From positions 1 through 64,000 of the forward strand of contig MGUK01000098.1 in assembly GCA_001799995.1 (NCBI GenBank): a DNA stretch of 64,000 nucleotides, in the 5' to 3' direction. Under the pieces are notes generated by a model. The model saw nothing but the letters and a program-made list of their open reading frames with translations, did no database searches and had not been told where the DNA came from. The stretch comes from Elusimicrobia bacterium GWF2_62_30 (lineage in GTDB: Bacteria; Elusimicrobiota; Elusimicrobia; Elusimicrobiales; UBA9959). This document shows, in pieces, positions 14,594-23,275 of this stretch (its first letter is position 1; each line of letters starts with the position of its first letter). The position numbers and the translations under genes were made by a program.

Positions 14594-15364
14594 TTATTTC
14601 CAGGTTAAGGAGTAAGAGCCGCCGATGAATTCGGTGGAGCTTTTTACGGTATTGCTTTTGCCGGGGCCCAGCCTGAAGTTCCAGGTCTCGCCCTGCTGGG
14701 TGATAATGCTGATCTGCCTGGCTTTGGCGGCCGGGTTTTTTATCTCGTACATATACTTGCCGTCGCACAGCCCCATGAAATTCTGTTTTATGCCGGTACG
14801 GTCGTACTTGGCGTCTATAAAGTAGGTGCCGGTGGGCAGCGTATTGGCCTGGCCTTTGGCGCCGTCCAGGCCGTCCGCGCAGCCGGGGCAATCCACCGGG
14901 GCCAGCGCGGCCATATTGGGCGTGGCGCCGGCAGGCCAGCCCGACGGCACGGAAGTGAACTTGGCGTTGGGCGCTGCCTTTTTTATGGCGTCCATGGCGC
15001 GGTTGTTAAGTTCCGCCACCATGCGTTCGATCTGCTTCCGGTCCACGGCCTGGGCCCCTATGGTCCGCACTACGGGGACGGCGGGTAAAGTGTTGTCCGC
15101 CGGTGCGGCCGCGGGCGCCGGCGCCATTTCCGCCGCCTGGGTCTGCTGCGGCTGCGGGGCGGGCGGCCCGGGGTTTACATTGCCCCTGAAAACCAGCGCC
15201 GCCGCCAGGCCCGCCGTAAGGACGGCCGCGGCGGCCAGCCCGGCGAGGTTGCGCGGCAGCAGGCCCGCGGAGTGCCGCATGTCGGACTTCGGGGCCAGCA
15301 TCGGCTTGCGCTCCTGCTGCTGTGCGGGCGCGGGCCGCTGCTCCCTTTCCGGGTCGGGCATCAT
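14594..15364 (-). CDS. membrane-anchored protein of unknown function
   Basis: The product has 256 residues. A short charged cytoplasmic start is followed by one membrane segment (LAGLAAAAVLTAGLAAALVF near residues 40-60). Then come a Pro/Ala linker and an extracytoplasmic domain with a CPGC pair near residue 160 and a second CDG-containing segment. The C-terminal 60 residues are beta-rich (SYSLTWK end). The ATG overlaps the stop of the upstream secreted protein gene, so both are in one operon. The family is not recognised. Confidence 0.65.
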   Translation of the reverse strand: MMPDPEREQRPAPAQQQERKPMLAPKSDMRHSAGLLPRNLAGLAAAAVLTAGLAAALVFRGNVNPGPPAPQPQQTQAAEMAPAPAAAPADNTLPAVPVVRTIGAQAVDRKQIERMVAELNNRAMDAIKKAAPNAKFTSVPSGWPAGATPNMAALAPVDCPGCADGLDGAKGQANTLPTGTYFIDAKYDRTGIKQNFMGLCDGKYMYEIKNPAAKARQISIITQQGETWNFRLGPGKSNTVKSSTEFIGGSYSLTWK

Positions 15365-16071
15365 GAGCCGGGTTCCCTTTTTTCAAGCTTCACCGAAAGG
15401 TTATGCAGTACCGATTCAAAATCTGCCAGGTATTTCTTGAATTCCTTGCGCGGGGCTACCAGGTCGCCGGTGTAGATGAACCGGTCCTTCTCGAAGATGA
15501 CGGTGGCTTCCTTAAGGTGTTCTCCCTTTTCGCTGAAGTCCGTGCCCTCGGTCTCCCCGTCGAAGTAATAGTAAACCGTTTTCTTGTAAGTCTTTTTGGC
15601 GTAGCGGTTGCCGCAGACGCCGCCGATCAGCTTGGGGAACCTGTCGATAAGCGCGCATTTGTTGGTGATGCGCCAGCGCGGCACCAGCTTGGCGGTATGC
15701 ACCGGGCATTTGCTTTGCTCATAAGCGCATTTGGGGGCCGCGCAGTCCTTGTCCTTCAGGAAATCCGTGAGCGTGCCGGCGTGCGCGCCGTGTATGCAGC
15801 CGTCGCAGTTCCACCGGGTTATATGGATGGTGGCCCAGTCACCGCTGCCTATGGGCCTTTTCCGGTCGAACCAGACGTAATTGTGGTAGATGTCTATGCC
15901 CGATTCGGGGCCGCGGCCGTTGGGCGCCCGGTCGTGCTTCCAGCCCGCCGGGTAATAGATGGTTTCCTCGTCGTATTCCACCACGCGGCTGAAGCCGTTA
16001 TCTCCGGAGCGCGCGGCCTGCGCGGAGAGCAGCAGCAGGCCGGCCGCTAAAAATAGTGTAACTGGTTTCAT
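15361..16071 (-). CDS. secreted cysteine-containing protein of unknown function
   Basis: The product has 236 residues with a signal peptide (MKPVTLFLAAGLLLLSAQAARS). The mature part has seven or eight cysteines in clusters (RWNCDGCIHG, DCAAPKCAYEQSKC, NKCALID, GGVCGNRY), suggesting disulfides, and a beta-rich C-terminal part containing YYYFDGETEGTDF. No family is recognised. It is co-transcribed with the membrane-anchored protein downstream, and a metalloprotease gene lies 29 nt upstream on the same strand. Confidence 0.65.
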   Translation of the reverse strand: MKPVTLFLAAGLLLLSAQAARSGDNGFSRVVEYDEETIYYPAGWKHDRAPNGRGPESGIDIYHNYVWFDRKRPIGSGDWATIHITRWNCDGCIHGAHAGTLTDFLKDKDCAAPKCAYEQSKCPVHTAKLVPRWRITNKCALIDRFPKLIGGVCGNRYAKKTYKKTVYYYFDGETEGTDFSEKGEHLKEATVIFEKDRFIYTGDLVAPRKEFKKYLADFESVLHNLSVKLEKREPGS

Positions 16072-16100
16072 CAGACGTTCCTATTATAGCGAAGAGCGCC

Positions 16101-17036
16101 CTACCTGCACACGCGGTTGAATTCAGCGGTGTCTGTAGCCGTCAGGCGCAGCGGGTTGCCTTTGTTGATGGGGAACATCAGGCTGGCGGGGTCGGCCACG
16201 TGCTCCAGGCCCAGGGCATGGCCCAGCTCGTGCGCCAGCAGGCTAACCAGCTGCGGCCGGTCGGTGTATTTGTAGACGTCTATGGTCTGCACCCCGTTCG
16301 TGATCTTGTACAGGCCTTCTTCGTACCGGCCTATGAACGAGCCCGCGCGGTTGTACTGCTGCACGTCGATATTAAGCTGCACTATAAGCTGGTTAAGCGT
16401 GGTGGCCAGCGCGTTGAGGGTGTCCAGGTCGGCGTTGGCGGCGGCCTCCACTCTTTTTATGCCGGCGAATTCCCGGGCCAGCGCCGCGCGCGTCCTGTTG
16501 ACGCGCCGCACCTCGGCGGGCGCCGCACGGCCCCGGCGGTTCAGGTACGCCACCTCGGCGTTGTAAACGGTTTCCCGTTGCTTGTAGCCGTCCAGCCTGG
16601 CCTTCAGCCCGGCCTCGGCCAGGTCCGCCCGCGCGGCCAGCTCGTCGTACCGGGCTTTCAGCGCTTTGTAGGACTCCTGCGTCTGGTCCGTCTTGATGCC
16701 CAGTCCTTTGAGCTTGTCCAGCGCGGCCTGGCGGCTGTCGTAGATGAGGTTTATGGTAACGGTGCCGCTGCCCGCCTGGAATTCAAACAGGTTCTTGCGC
16801 GACGGGGTCTCCCAGGCCGTTTCGGCCTCACGCAGGGCGCTGGCCAGCTCTTCGCGCGGCAGGTTGAAGGCCGGGTCCAGTGCGCCGAGGGAATAGGTGA
16901 TGGGGGCGGAGCAGGGGAAGATCCTCGCCTGCATGAGGCGCGCCGCGGCGCGCAGTTCGACTTTTTTTGTATGCCACTGGTACCCGGCGGCGCCCAGGGA
17001 GGCCAGCAGCAGTATCCAGCTTATCAGCTTGCGCAT
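16101..17036 (-). CDS. secreted matrixin-like zinc metalloprotease
   Basis: The product has 311 residues from the ATG whose complement is at 17034-17036, which starts a signal-anchor (MRKLISWILLLASLGAAGYQ). A long coiled-coil-like middle (residues about 110-230, rich in A, R, E and L) precedes the metzincin zinc motif HELGHALGLEHV and a following Met-containing turn (DPASLMFPINKGN), as in matrixins. A longer open frame upstream runs into the promoter module of ssb and is not used. It probably cleaves extracellular or envelope proteins. Confidence 0.8.
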   Translation of the reverse strand: MRKLISWILLLASLGAAGYQWHTKKVELRAAARLMQARIFPCSAPITYSLGALDPAFNLPREELASALREAETAWETPSRKNLFEFQAGSGTVTINLIYDSRQAALDKLKGLGIKTDQTQESYKALKARYDELAARADLAEAGLKARLDGYKQRETVYNAEVAYLNRRGRAAPAEVRRVNRTRAALAREFAGIKRVEAAANADLDTLNALATTLNQLIVQLNIDVQQYNRAGSFIGRYEEGLYKITNGVQTIDVYKYTDRPQLVSLLAHELGHALGLEHVADPASLMFPINKGNPLRLTATDTAEFNRVCR

Positions 17037-17054
17037 GTGTAAATTATACGATTT

Positions 17055-17139
17055 CCAACCCGACACGCCTTTGTCGGGTTGGTCTGCTAGGCTATTTGCA
17101 TAGCAGGCGGTGTTAAATTGTCGGTAAGGGGGAAGTATG
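17055..17139 (+). promoter_or_regulatory. dyad-promoter module, copy 5 (ssb), most perfect copy
   Basis: CCAACCCGACA (17055-17065) and TGTCGGGTTGG (17072-17082) are exact complements around CGCCTT. TAGGCT at 17088-17093 follows after five bases. The ribosome binding site TAAGGGGGAA precedes the ATG at 17137. The dyad covers the region where a -35 would lie, and no -35 consensus is present. Confidence 0.75.
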
Positions 17140-17607
17140 GGAAACCTGAACAAAGTGATGCTGATAGGGCGGCTGACGCGGGACCCGGAGGTGACGGAGT
17201 TCAAGAACGGCGGCAAGGTGGCCAACCTGGGCTTTGCCGTGCACAACGTGCGCAAGAACCCGCAGACCGGCGAGTGGGAGGAAACGCCGGTGTGGCTGAA
17301 CATGAAGGCCTACAACCACGAGCACGGGCGCAAGCTTGCGGACCTGGCCGGCATGATGAAGAAGGGGCGGCAGGTGTTCGTGGAAGGCCACCTGGTGCTG
17401 GAGCAGTGGGACGGCAAGGAGGACGGCAAGCACCATTCCAAGCTGTACGTGTACGTGGACTCGGTGGAATTCCTGGGCGACAAATTCCGGGAGGAAGGCG
17501 AGCCCGCGCCCGGCCCGGCGGACCACGCCCCGGGCGAGCACGTGGCGGACGCCGGCTGGCCCGAAGCGCCGGCCCCCAAACCCGCCAAACCCGGCCGCCG
17601 GAAATAG
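17137..17607 (+). CDS. ssb: single-stranded DNA-binding protein without the acidic tip
   Basis: The product has 156 residues. Residues 1-112 are a typical SSB OB fold (NLNKVMLIGRLTRDPEV, NGGKVANLGFAVHN, KKGRQVFVEGHLVLEQW). The C-terminal tail is Pro/Ala-rich and ends KPAKPGRRK. The conserved DDDIPF-type tip that recruits repair proteins is missing and replaced by a basic end. It may be a secondary SSB used in recombination or competence, or a lineage variant. It is expressed from promoter module copy 5. Confidence 0.9.
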   Translation: MGNLNKVMLIGRLTRDPEVTEFKNGGKVANLGFAVHNVRKNPQTGEWEETPVWLNMKAYNHEHGRKLADLAGMMKKGRQVFVEGHLVLEQWDGKEDGKHHSKLYVYVDSVEFLGDKFREEGEPAPGPADHAPGEHVADAGWPEAPAPKPAKPGRRK

Positions 17608-17609
17608 GG

Positions 17610-17659
17610 AAAAGGGGACAGGCCGCTTTTATAAAAAAGTAGCCTGTCCCCTTTTTTTA
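17610..17659. terminator. terminator built from an AAAAGGGGACAGGC inverted repeat
   Basis: AAAAGGGGACAGGC and GCCTGTCCCCTTTT pair across an AT-rich loop and are followed by T-residues. The same half-sequence appears once without its partner at 23213, so the element doubles as a repeat. Confidence 0.75.
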
Positions 17660-17684
17660 TTAGAATGGGGTAAGGTTTAAAATT

Positions 17685-18047
17685 ATGAACGATAAAACGA
17701 CGCAGCTGAGCGAATTGAAGACGCTGGTGGGGAAGTTCATCCGCGAGCGGGACTGGGAGCAGTTCCATTCCCCGAAAAATCTCTCGATGTCCATTTCGAT
17801 AGAGGCCGCCGAGCTGATGGAGATCTTCCAGTGGTACGGCACCAAGGAAGCGGCCCAACTGCTGAAGAAGCCGAAAAAAGCCGAGCACATAAAAGAGGAA
17901 CTGGCCGATATCCTTATCTACCTGATCAGTTTCTGCAACCTTTACAAGATAGATATGACGGAGATAGTAGTGGACAAGCTCCTGAAGAACAAGGCCCGCT
18001 TCCCGGTCAAGCGGGTGCGCGGCACCTTCCTGAAGAATTACCGCTGA
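17685..18047 (+). CDS. MazG-like nucleotide pyrophosphohydrolase
   Basis: The product has 120 residues. The MazG-like metal-binding residues are present: EAAELMEIFQW near residues 40-50 and EELADILIYLISFCN near 69-83. The small size fits the dCTP pyrophosphatase (RS21-C6/YpjD-like) type, which removes non-canonical nucleotides. The next gene, a Nudix hydrolase, starts 2 nt after its stop, giving a two-gene nucleotide-pool sanitation unit. Confidence 0.85.
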   Translation: MNDKTTQLSELKTLVGKFIRERDWEQFHSPKNLSMSISIEAAELMEIFQWYGTKEAAQLLKKPKKAEHIKEELADILIYLISFCNLYKIDMTEIVVDKLLKNKARFPVKRVRGTFLKNYR

Positions 18048-18049
18048 GC

Positions 18050-18655
18050 ATGAAACAGGTAACGGCCGCGGTCATGGAGAAGGACGGCAAGCTCCTTCTG
18101 GCCCAGCGCAGGCAGGGGGACGCCCTGGCCGGCAAATGGGAATTCCCCGGCGGCAAGATAGAGCCGGGCGAGACGCCCGAGGCCTGCCTGCGGCGCGAGC
18201 TGAAAGAAGAGTTCGGCATCGATACGAAGATAGGCGCTTTTATCTGCGCCAGCCGCTTTGAATACAAACACCTGCCCATAGAGCTGCTGGCTTACCGGGT
18301 TACGCACCTGTCGGGCGAGTTCAAACTTAACGACCATGACCGCATTGAATGGGTGGCGCCCGGGGACCTCTTGAAGTACGACCTTTCCAGCGCCGATATC
18401 CCGGTGGCGCAAGCGCTGCTGCCTTCCCCGCTGCCTTTCAAGACGGACGAAAAATTCGGCGCGGCCATGCCGCCGGGCATGCTGGCGGAGCTGGCGGCCA
18501 GGGAGAAGGCCGTGGCCGGCAACGACCCTGTCTGCCCAGACTGCAAAGCGCCCATGGTGCTGCGCATCAGCCAGCGCGGCCCGGTTCCCGGCGCCAAATT
18601 CTGGGGCTGCCCGAATTACCCGAAGTGCCGCGCCACTATCGAGTTTAAAAAATGA
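18050..18655 (+). CDS. mutT: MutT-type Nudix hydrolase fused to a C4 zinc finger
   Basis: The product has 201 residues. Residues 1-130 are Nudix, with the box GGKIEPGETPEACLRRELKE close to residues 37-56 and EEFGID after it, as in 8-oxo-dGTP pyrophosphatase. Residues 160-201 form a topoisomerase-I-type C4 zinc finger (CPDC, then CPNYPKCRATIEF). The ATG at 18050 follows the MazG stop within 2 nt; longer frames upstream are out of phase with the real neighbour. The zinc finger could tether the enzyme to DNA or RNA. The next gene overlaps by 4 nt. Confidence 0.88.
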   Translation: MKQVTAAVMEKDGKLLLAQRRQGDALAGKWEFPGGKIEPGETPEACLRRELKEEFGIDTKIGAFICASRFEYKHLPIELLAYRVTHLSGEFKLNDHDRIEWVAPGDLLKYDLSSADIPVAQALLPSPLPFKTDEKFGAAMPPGMLAELAAREKAVAGNDPVCPDCKAPMVLRISQRGPVPGAKFWGCPNYPKCRATIEFKK

Positions 18656-19329
18656 TCAAATTCCTCGCCCCGCTGCTGCTGCTCTGCCTGCTGTTCGCCG
18701 GGGCCGCCCCGCTGGACGCGGCCGCCAAAAAGGCCAGGAAGCCGGCCTGGGTGGTGCGGCGCTTTCCCTATTGGGAGATCTCCACGCCCGACGGTTTTAA
18801 ATTCGAGAGCAGGCAGGCCGAGACCATGTACCAGGAATGGTGGCGGGAATGGGAAAAGGATTTCATCAATGTGCCGGAGCTGAAGGTGGCTTTCACCTTG
18901 AGCGAAAGGATCTTTGTGGCGATAGGCAAGAACACGGAGACGGATTGCGGCGGGGACCCGGAGCTGGACAGCACGAAAAATACCACCCCCATCGAAGGCC
19001 GGCATTACGGGAAACCGACCCGGAGATATACCGTTTATTCGCAAAAACTCGACCGCGGGGAAAAGTGCATGGAGCATGTCTACTCCGTAGAGGACGCGAG
19101 CGGCGACGAGAACGCGTCGGGCCGGATAGAAGTAACCTATACCTACCGGGTGAGCTACCGCCAGGACCAGGTGCCGCCCGGTGCCGTGCCGTCCGTAAGG
19201 GAAGGCGGGCCTAATTACCAGACTTACCTGCAGATGCTCAACACGCTGAAGCCCAGGAGCGAGGGTTCCGGCGGCGAGAGCAGGGAAACTCCCAAAAAAG
19301 ACTTCGGCGGAGAAGAGTACAAACAGTAA
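18652..19329 (+). CDS. secreted protein of unknown function
   Basis: The product has 225 residues with a signal peptide (LLLLCLLFAGAAPLDAAA). The mature chain contains WWREWEKDF, one CGG and one ECM-type cysteine, and a Gly/Glu-rich end (GGEEYKQ). It is translationally coupled to mutT and followed 9 nt later by dacB, so all belong to one operon. The family is not recognised. Confidence 0.65.
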   Translation: MIKFLAPLLLLCLLFAGAAPLDAAAKKARKPAWVVRRFPYWEISTPDGFKFESRQAETMYQEWWREWEKDFINVPELKVAFTLSERIFVAIGKNTETDCGGDPELDSTKNTTPIEGRHYGKPTRRYTVYSQKLDRGEKCMEHVYSVEDASGDENASGRIEVTYTYRVSYRQDQVPPGAVPSVREGGPNYQTYLQMLNTLKPRSEGSGGESRETPKKDFGGEEYKQ

Positions 19330-19338
19330 AAAGGACGT

Positions 19339-20760
19339 ATGGCGGCCGCAAAAATATTTATTTTCCTGGGCCTGTGCCTGGCCGCGGGGCGGCTGGCGGC
19401 GGAGGATTTCGCCGCGCGGGCCGAAGCTATCCTTTCCACCGGGCCCTTTGCCGGGGCGCAGCTGTCCGTAGTGTTCGCCTCGGCGGAGAACGGCGCCGTG
19501 GTATATGCCCGCAACCCCGACCTGCCGCTGGTGCCGGCCTCTACGGCCAAGCTGGCCAGTTCCGCCGCCGCGCTTACGCGCCTTACGCCGGACTTCCGCT
19601 TCAATACGACCTTCCTCATGCCCAAAGCCGGGCGCGGGCGGAAGAAAATTTCCGCCCTGGTCTGGCGCGGCACCGGCGACCCGTCCATCTCCGGGCGCGG
19701 GCGCGGCAGCCTTAACGAGATCTTCGAGATCTGGGCTGACTCCCTGGCCGCGCTGGGCGTTACGGCGGTGAAAAGCCTGGTGCTGGACGGCCGCTATTTC
19801 GACGGCCCGGCCGTGCATCCGACCTGGCCGGCCGAAGAGCTGTCCTATTGGTACCAGGCCGAGACCTCGGCCATAGCTTTCAACGACAATTGCGTGGACC
19901 TGGAGTTCCAGCCGGCGGCCAAAGCGGGCCGCCGCCCCAAAATAGTGCTGACGCCGGATTTCGGCTATCTCAAGGTAAAGAACAAAGCCGTGACCGGGCC
20001 GGCGGGCAGCGCCTTTACGCTGGATTTCAGCCGGGCCCCCGGCACCAATACGGTCACCTTCACCGGCTCCATCCCGGCCGGCCGCAGCCGCAAGGACTAT
20101 GTTTCGGTGCACGACCCGGCCCGCTTCGCGGCCGAGGCTTTCTGGCGCGTACTGCGGAAAAAAGGCGTCGAGGTCTCGAAGGTGGTACCTTGGGAGAAGG
20201 CCGCCCTGAAAGAGGAAGACCTTGTCCCGGCCTTTGCCTGGAGCTCGGAGCCGCTGGCCAAGCTTGTGCAGGTGGTGAATACCAACAGCCAGAACCTGTA
20301 CGCCGAGCATATCCTTAAAGCGCTGGGCAAAGAAGGGGCGGGGAGCGGCAGTTTCGCCGGCGGGGTGGGCCTGGTGTACAATTTCCTGGGCCTGGCCAGG
20401 CTTGGCGCGGAGCAGTTCCGCCTTGTGGACGGCAGCGGCCTTTCCGAGGAGAACCGCTTTACGGCCGCCGGCCTGGTCAAGATCCTGCTCCATATGCAGG
20501 GCACGCCGCTGTTCCCGGTGTATTATGAATCGTTAGCCCCGGCCAAGGACCGCATGAAGGGCGACCCCGTCCTGGCCGCGGGCATGCGCCTGAAGCGCGG
20601 CACCGTGGGCCCGGCGCGCAATTTGGCCGGCTACCTGCATTCGGCCAGCGGCAAGCTTTACGCCTTTGCCGTGCTGGTCAACGCCGAAGGCCTGAACCGC
20701 CCCGCCGTGGACGACGGCATAGACGAACTCTGCCTGGCCGCCGCCCGCCAGTTCCCCTAA
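19339..20760 (+). CDS. dacB: D-Ala-D-Ala carboxypeptidase/endopeptidase (PBP4 family)
   Basis: The product has 473 residues with a signal peptide. The serine active-site motif is STAK at residues 68-71, the second motif SQN at 317-319, and the third lies at KRGT near 419-422, where the family usually has KTGT. The domain order fits the S13 peptidases, which trim or cleave peptidoglycan cross-links in the periplasm. The Arg in place of Thr in the third motif is unusual but leaves Lys and Gly in place. It follows the secreted unknown within 9 nt. Confidence 0.88.
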   Translation: MAAAKIFIFLGLCLAAGRLAAEDFAARAEAILSTGPFAGAQLSVVFASAENGAVVYARNPDLPLVPASTAKLASSAAALTRLTPDFRFNTTFLMPKAGRGRKKISALVWRGTGDPSISGRGRGSLNEIFEIWADSLAALGVTAVKSLVLDGRYFDGPAVHPTWPAEELSYWYQAETSAIAFNDNCVDLEFQPAAKAGRRPKIVLTPDFGYLKVKNKAVTGPAGSAFTLDFSRAPGTNTVTFTGSIPAGRSRKDYVSVHDPARFAAEAFWRVLRKKGVEVSKVVPWEKAALKEEDLVPAFAWSSEPLAKLVQVVNTNSQNLYAEHILKALGKEGAGSGSFAGGVGLVYNFLGLARLGAEQFRLVDGSGLSEENRFTAAGLVKILLHMQGTPLFPVYYESLAPAKDRMKGDPVLAAGMRLKRGTVGPARNLAGYLHSASGKLYAFAVLVNAEGLNRPAVDDGIDELCLAAARQFP

Positions 20761-20767
20761 AAAGTCT

Positions 20768-20795
20768 TGGGGTCAGACCCTAGGGTCTGACCCCA
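20768..20795. repeat. GGGGTCAGACCC palindrome
   Basis: A 28-bp perfect palindrome whose arms are TGGGGTCAGACCC and GGGTCTGACCCCA around TA. It belongs to the same family as the repeats at 25765 and 27111 and lies between convergent genes, where it may end transcription. Confidence 0.8.
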
Positions 20796-20808
20796 GGTTT
20801 TAAGGTAT

Positions 20809-20997
20809 TTATGGTTTGGGCGGGGGGAAGATGAACTTTACTTTTAGGGGGTTTTTGGCGTTGCTGGCGCCGATATTGCACTTTTTACAGCGGCGCAGGC
20901 AGTCTTCAAGCACATTGGCCGGCGGGACCACCTGGGCTTTTACCGCTTCCATTAATTTGCCGCAGCCCGGGCAGCGGACTTTGGGTAGTATGATCAT
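20809..20997 (-). CDS. small zinc-ribbon protein (62 aa)
   Basis: It starts at the ATG whose complement is at 20995-20997, after a strong AGGAGAG ribosome binding site. The protein has two cysteine pairs (CPGCGK near residue 10 and CKKC near 40), suggesting one zinc site, and a Pro-rich end. A palindrome and A/T-rich -10 sequences separate it from the divergent SDR gene. Function unknown. The much longer open frame on this strand across the SDR gene is an artefact of high GC content. Confidence 0.7.
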   Translation of the reverse strand: MIILPKVRCPGCGKLMEAVKAQVVPPANVLEDCLRRCKKCNIGASNAKNPLKVKFIFPPPKP

Positions 20998-21019
20998 ATT
21001 CAAATCTCTCCTGAGACGG

Positions 21020-21042
21020 TGCCTGTACAGGCATTGTATAAT
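21020..21042. promoter_or_regulatory. divergent promoter region with TGCCTGTACAGGCA palindrome
   Basis: A perfect 14-bp palindrome at 21020-21033 is directly followed by TATAAT at 21037-21042 reading toward the SDR gene; AT-rich sequence serves the opposite gene. It is a good candidate operator for both genes. Confidence 0.55.
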
Positions 21043-21069
21043 AGATGGTAGCTTGCGTGTAATACAGCG

Positions 21070-22623
21070 ATGAATAAAAACAGATCGACCACACCGAACC
21101 TTGCCGAACAGGTGAAGGCCGCCGCCGAGCTGCTGGAGGCCATAACCGCCGACCGCAGCCTGCTGATGGGCGTTTCCCAGGACGAGCGGATGCGCCTGAT
21201 CTCGGCCGCCGGGCAGGCTTCGCGGCCCGACGCCCCGGCGCGGCGCCAGCTGCTGAAGGCGGCCAACCGCCAGCGCAAGGCCGAAAGGCTGCAGCGCGCC
21301 GAAGGCGTGCTCAACCAGACCGGCATCCGCAAGCTGCGCCGGCAGACCATTTTCACCACGCCCAACGTTATCGCGCCCAAAGGCTTTGAACAGCACGAGC
21401 TGGAGCATAAGCCGGAACCCCACGAGCCGCACGAAGAGCAGAACTGCTATACCTGCAAAAAGAATTACACGCAGCTGCATCATTTTTACGACCAGCTTTG
21501 CCCGCCCTGCGCGGAGCTGAATTTCCGCAAGCGCACCGAAACGGCCGACCTTACCGGGCGCGTGGCGCTGCTTACCGGCGGCCGCGTGAAGATAGGCTAC
21601 CAGGCGGGCATCAAGCTGCTGCGCGCCGGGGCGCAGCTGATAGTGAGCACGCGCTTTGCGCGCGATTCGGCCATGCGCTACGCGGCGGAGCCCGATTTCA
21701 AGGACTGGGGGCACCGGCTGGAGATCTTCGGGCTGGACCTGCGCCACACGCCCAGCGTGGAGGCTTTCTGCCGGCATTTGCTTGCTACCCGCAACCGGCT
21801 GGATTTCATCATCAATAACGCCTGCCAGACGGTGCGGCGCCCGCCCGATTTCTACAAGCACATGATGGACCGCGAGCAGGGCCCGCTGCGCGACATGCCG
21901 GAAGAAGCCCGCAAACTGCTGGGCGCTTACGAAGGCCTGCGCGGCTACCATATCCTGCCCGAAGGCGGGGACAACCTCCCGGCGGCGCCGTTGCCGGGCA
22001 TCTCGCAGGTGGCCGGGCTTACCCACGCGGCCGCCCTGTCGCAGCTGCCGCTGCTGCCGGAGGAGCTGCAGGCGCAGAAGGGCCTGTTCCCCGAAGGCCG
22101 CCTGGACCAGGACCTGCAGCAGGTGGACCTGCGCGGGCACAATTCCTGGCGCATGCTGATGGCCGAAGTGCCGGCGGTGGAGCTGCTGGAAGTGCAGCTG
22201 GTCAACGCCGTGGCGCCTTTCATCCTGAACGCGCGCCTCAAGCCCCTGATGCTGCGCACGCCGGAGCGCGACAAGCATATCGTCAACGTGTCGGCGGTGG
22301 AGGGGCAGTTCTACCGCAAGTTCAAGACCACGCGCCACCCGCACACCAATATGGCCAAGGCCGCGCTCAACATGATGACGCGCACCGCCGCGGCGGACTA
22401 CATCCACTCCGGCATCCACATGAACGCCGTGGACACCGGCTGGGTGACCGACGAGGACCCGGCGCACATCGCCGAGCGCAAGACGAAGGAGCACCGCTTC
22501 CACCCGCCGCTGGACATAGTGGACGGCGCGGCGCGCATAGTGGACCCCATTATAGACGGCTTCAACACCGGCGTGCACGTGTGGGGGAAATTCCTGAAGG
22601 ATTATAAGTCCACAGATTGGTAA
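21070..22623 (+). CDS. large SDR-family protein with zinc ribbon and lost catalytic Tyr
   Basis: The product has 517 residues. The N-terminal 130 residues are helical with no named domain, followed by a CYTCKK...CPPC zinc ribbon near residues 125-150. The Rossmann domain begins at [27 protein letters not shown] and VSAVEGQFY are typical SDR elements. Where SDRs carry YxxxK this protein has TNMAK, so the catalytic Tyr is replaced by Thr. Enzyme activity is therefore uncertain; it may bind a nucleotide for regulation. I recall similar long SDR-like proteins in eukaryotes and some bacteria but know no assigned role. Confidence 0.75.
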   Translation: MNKNRSTTPNLAEQVKAAAELLEAITADRSLLMGVSQDERMRLISAAGQASRPDAPARRQLLKAANRQRKAERLQRAEGVLNQTGIRKLRRQTIFTTPNVIAPKGFEQHELEHKPEPHEPHEEQNCYTCKKNYTQLHHFYDQLCPPCAELNFRKRTETADLTGRVALLTGGRVKIGYQAGIKLLRAGAQLIVSTRFARDSAMRYAAEPDFKDWGHRLEIFGLDLRHTPSVEAFCRHLLATRNRLDFIINNACQTVRRPPDFYKHMMDREQGPLRDMPEEARKLLGAYEGLRGYHILPEGGDNLPAAPLPGISQVAGLTHAAALSQLPLLPEELQAQKGLFPEGRLDQDLQQVDLRGHNSWRMLMAEVPAVELLEVQLVNAVAPFILNARLKPLMLRTPERDKHIVNVSAVEGQFYRKFKTTRHPHTNMAKAALNMMTRTAAADYIHSGIHMNAVDTGWVTDEDPAHIAERKTKEHRFHPPLDIVDGAARIVDPIIDGFNTGVHVWGKFLKDYKSTDW

Positions 22624-22637
22624 TCGCCCGGAGCTAT

Positions 22638-23213
22638 ATGTTCTTATTCTTCGACACCGAAACTACCGGCCTTCCCAAAAATTGGAAGGCGCCCGTCACC
22701 GACCTGAACAACTGGCCGCGCATGATACAGCTGGCCTACAGGCTGTGCGACGCCGACGAGAGCGTGCTGGCCGAGGCGGATTACATCATCAAGCCGGTCG
22801 GCTTTACCATTCCCGACGACGCCGCCAAGGTCCACGGCATCACCACGGAGCGCGCCCTGAAGGAAGGAAAAAATCTGCTGGAGGTGCTGCTGGAATTCCA
22901 GGAAGCCCTGAAACACGCGCAGTACCTTGTCGCGCATAACCTCAGCTTCGACGAAAAGATAATGGGCGCCGAGTTCCTGCGCAACGGCCTGCAGGACGCG
23001 CTGCCGGGCAAGAAGAAGATCTGCACCATGAACAGCACCACCGATTTCTGCGCCATCCCCGGGCCCTACGGCAACAAGTGGCCCAAGCTCAACGAGCTGC
23101 ACCAGAAATTATTCCAGGCGGAATTCGAAGGGGCGCACAACGCCGCCGCCGATATAGCCGCCACGGCGAAATGTTTCTGGGAACTGAAACGCCTCGGGAT
23201 CATCAGGATTTAA
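22638..23213 (+). CDS. DEDDh 3'-5' exonuclease (DnaQ-like)
   Basis: The product has 191 residues. Exonuclease motif I is FFDTETTGLP near the start, motif II is LVAHNLSFDEKI, and motif III is HNAAADIAATAKCF, giving the DEDDh set. The ATG at 22638 was chosen because it follows CCGGAG and makes the catalytic core begin directly at FLFFDTE; an upstream TTG is less likely. It may act as a stand-alone proofreading or repair exonuclease. Confidence 0.85.
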   Translation: MFLFFDTETTGLPKNWKAPVTDLNNWPRMIQLAYRLCDADESVLAEADYIIKPVGFTIPDDAAKVHGITTERALKEGKNLLEVLLEFQEALKHAQYLVAHNLSFDEKIMGAEFLRNGLQDALPGKKKICTMNSTTDFCAIPGPYGNKWPKLNELHQKLFQAEFEGAHNAAADIAATAKCFWELKRLGIIRI

Positions 23214-23275
23214 AGGGGACAGGCTGCTTTTTCGTTCTTTAATGCCGGGGGGCGGCAGCGGTCCCCGGGGGGCAT

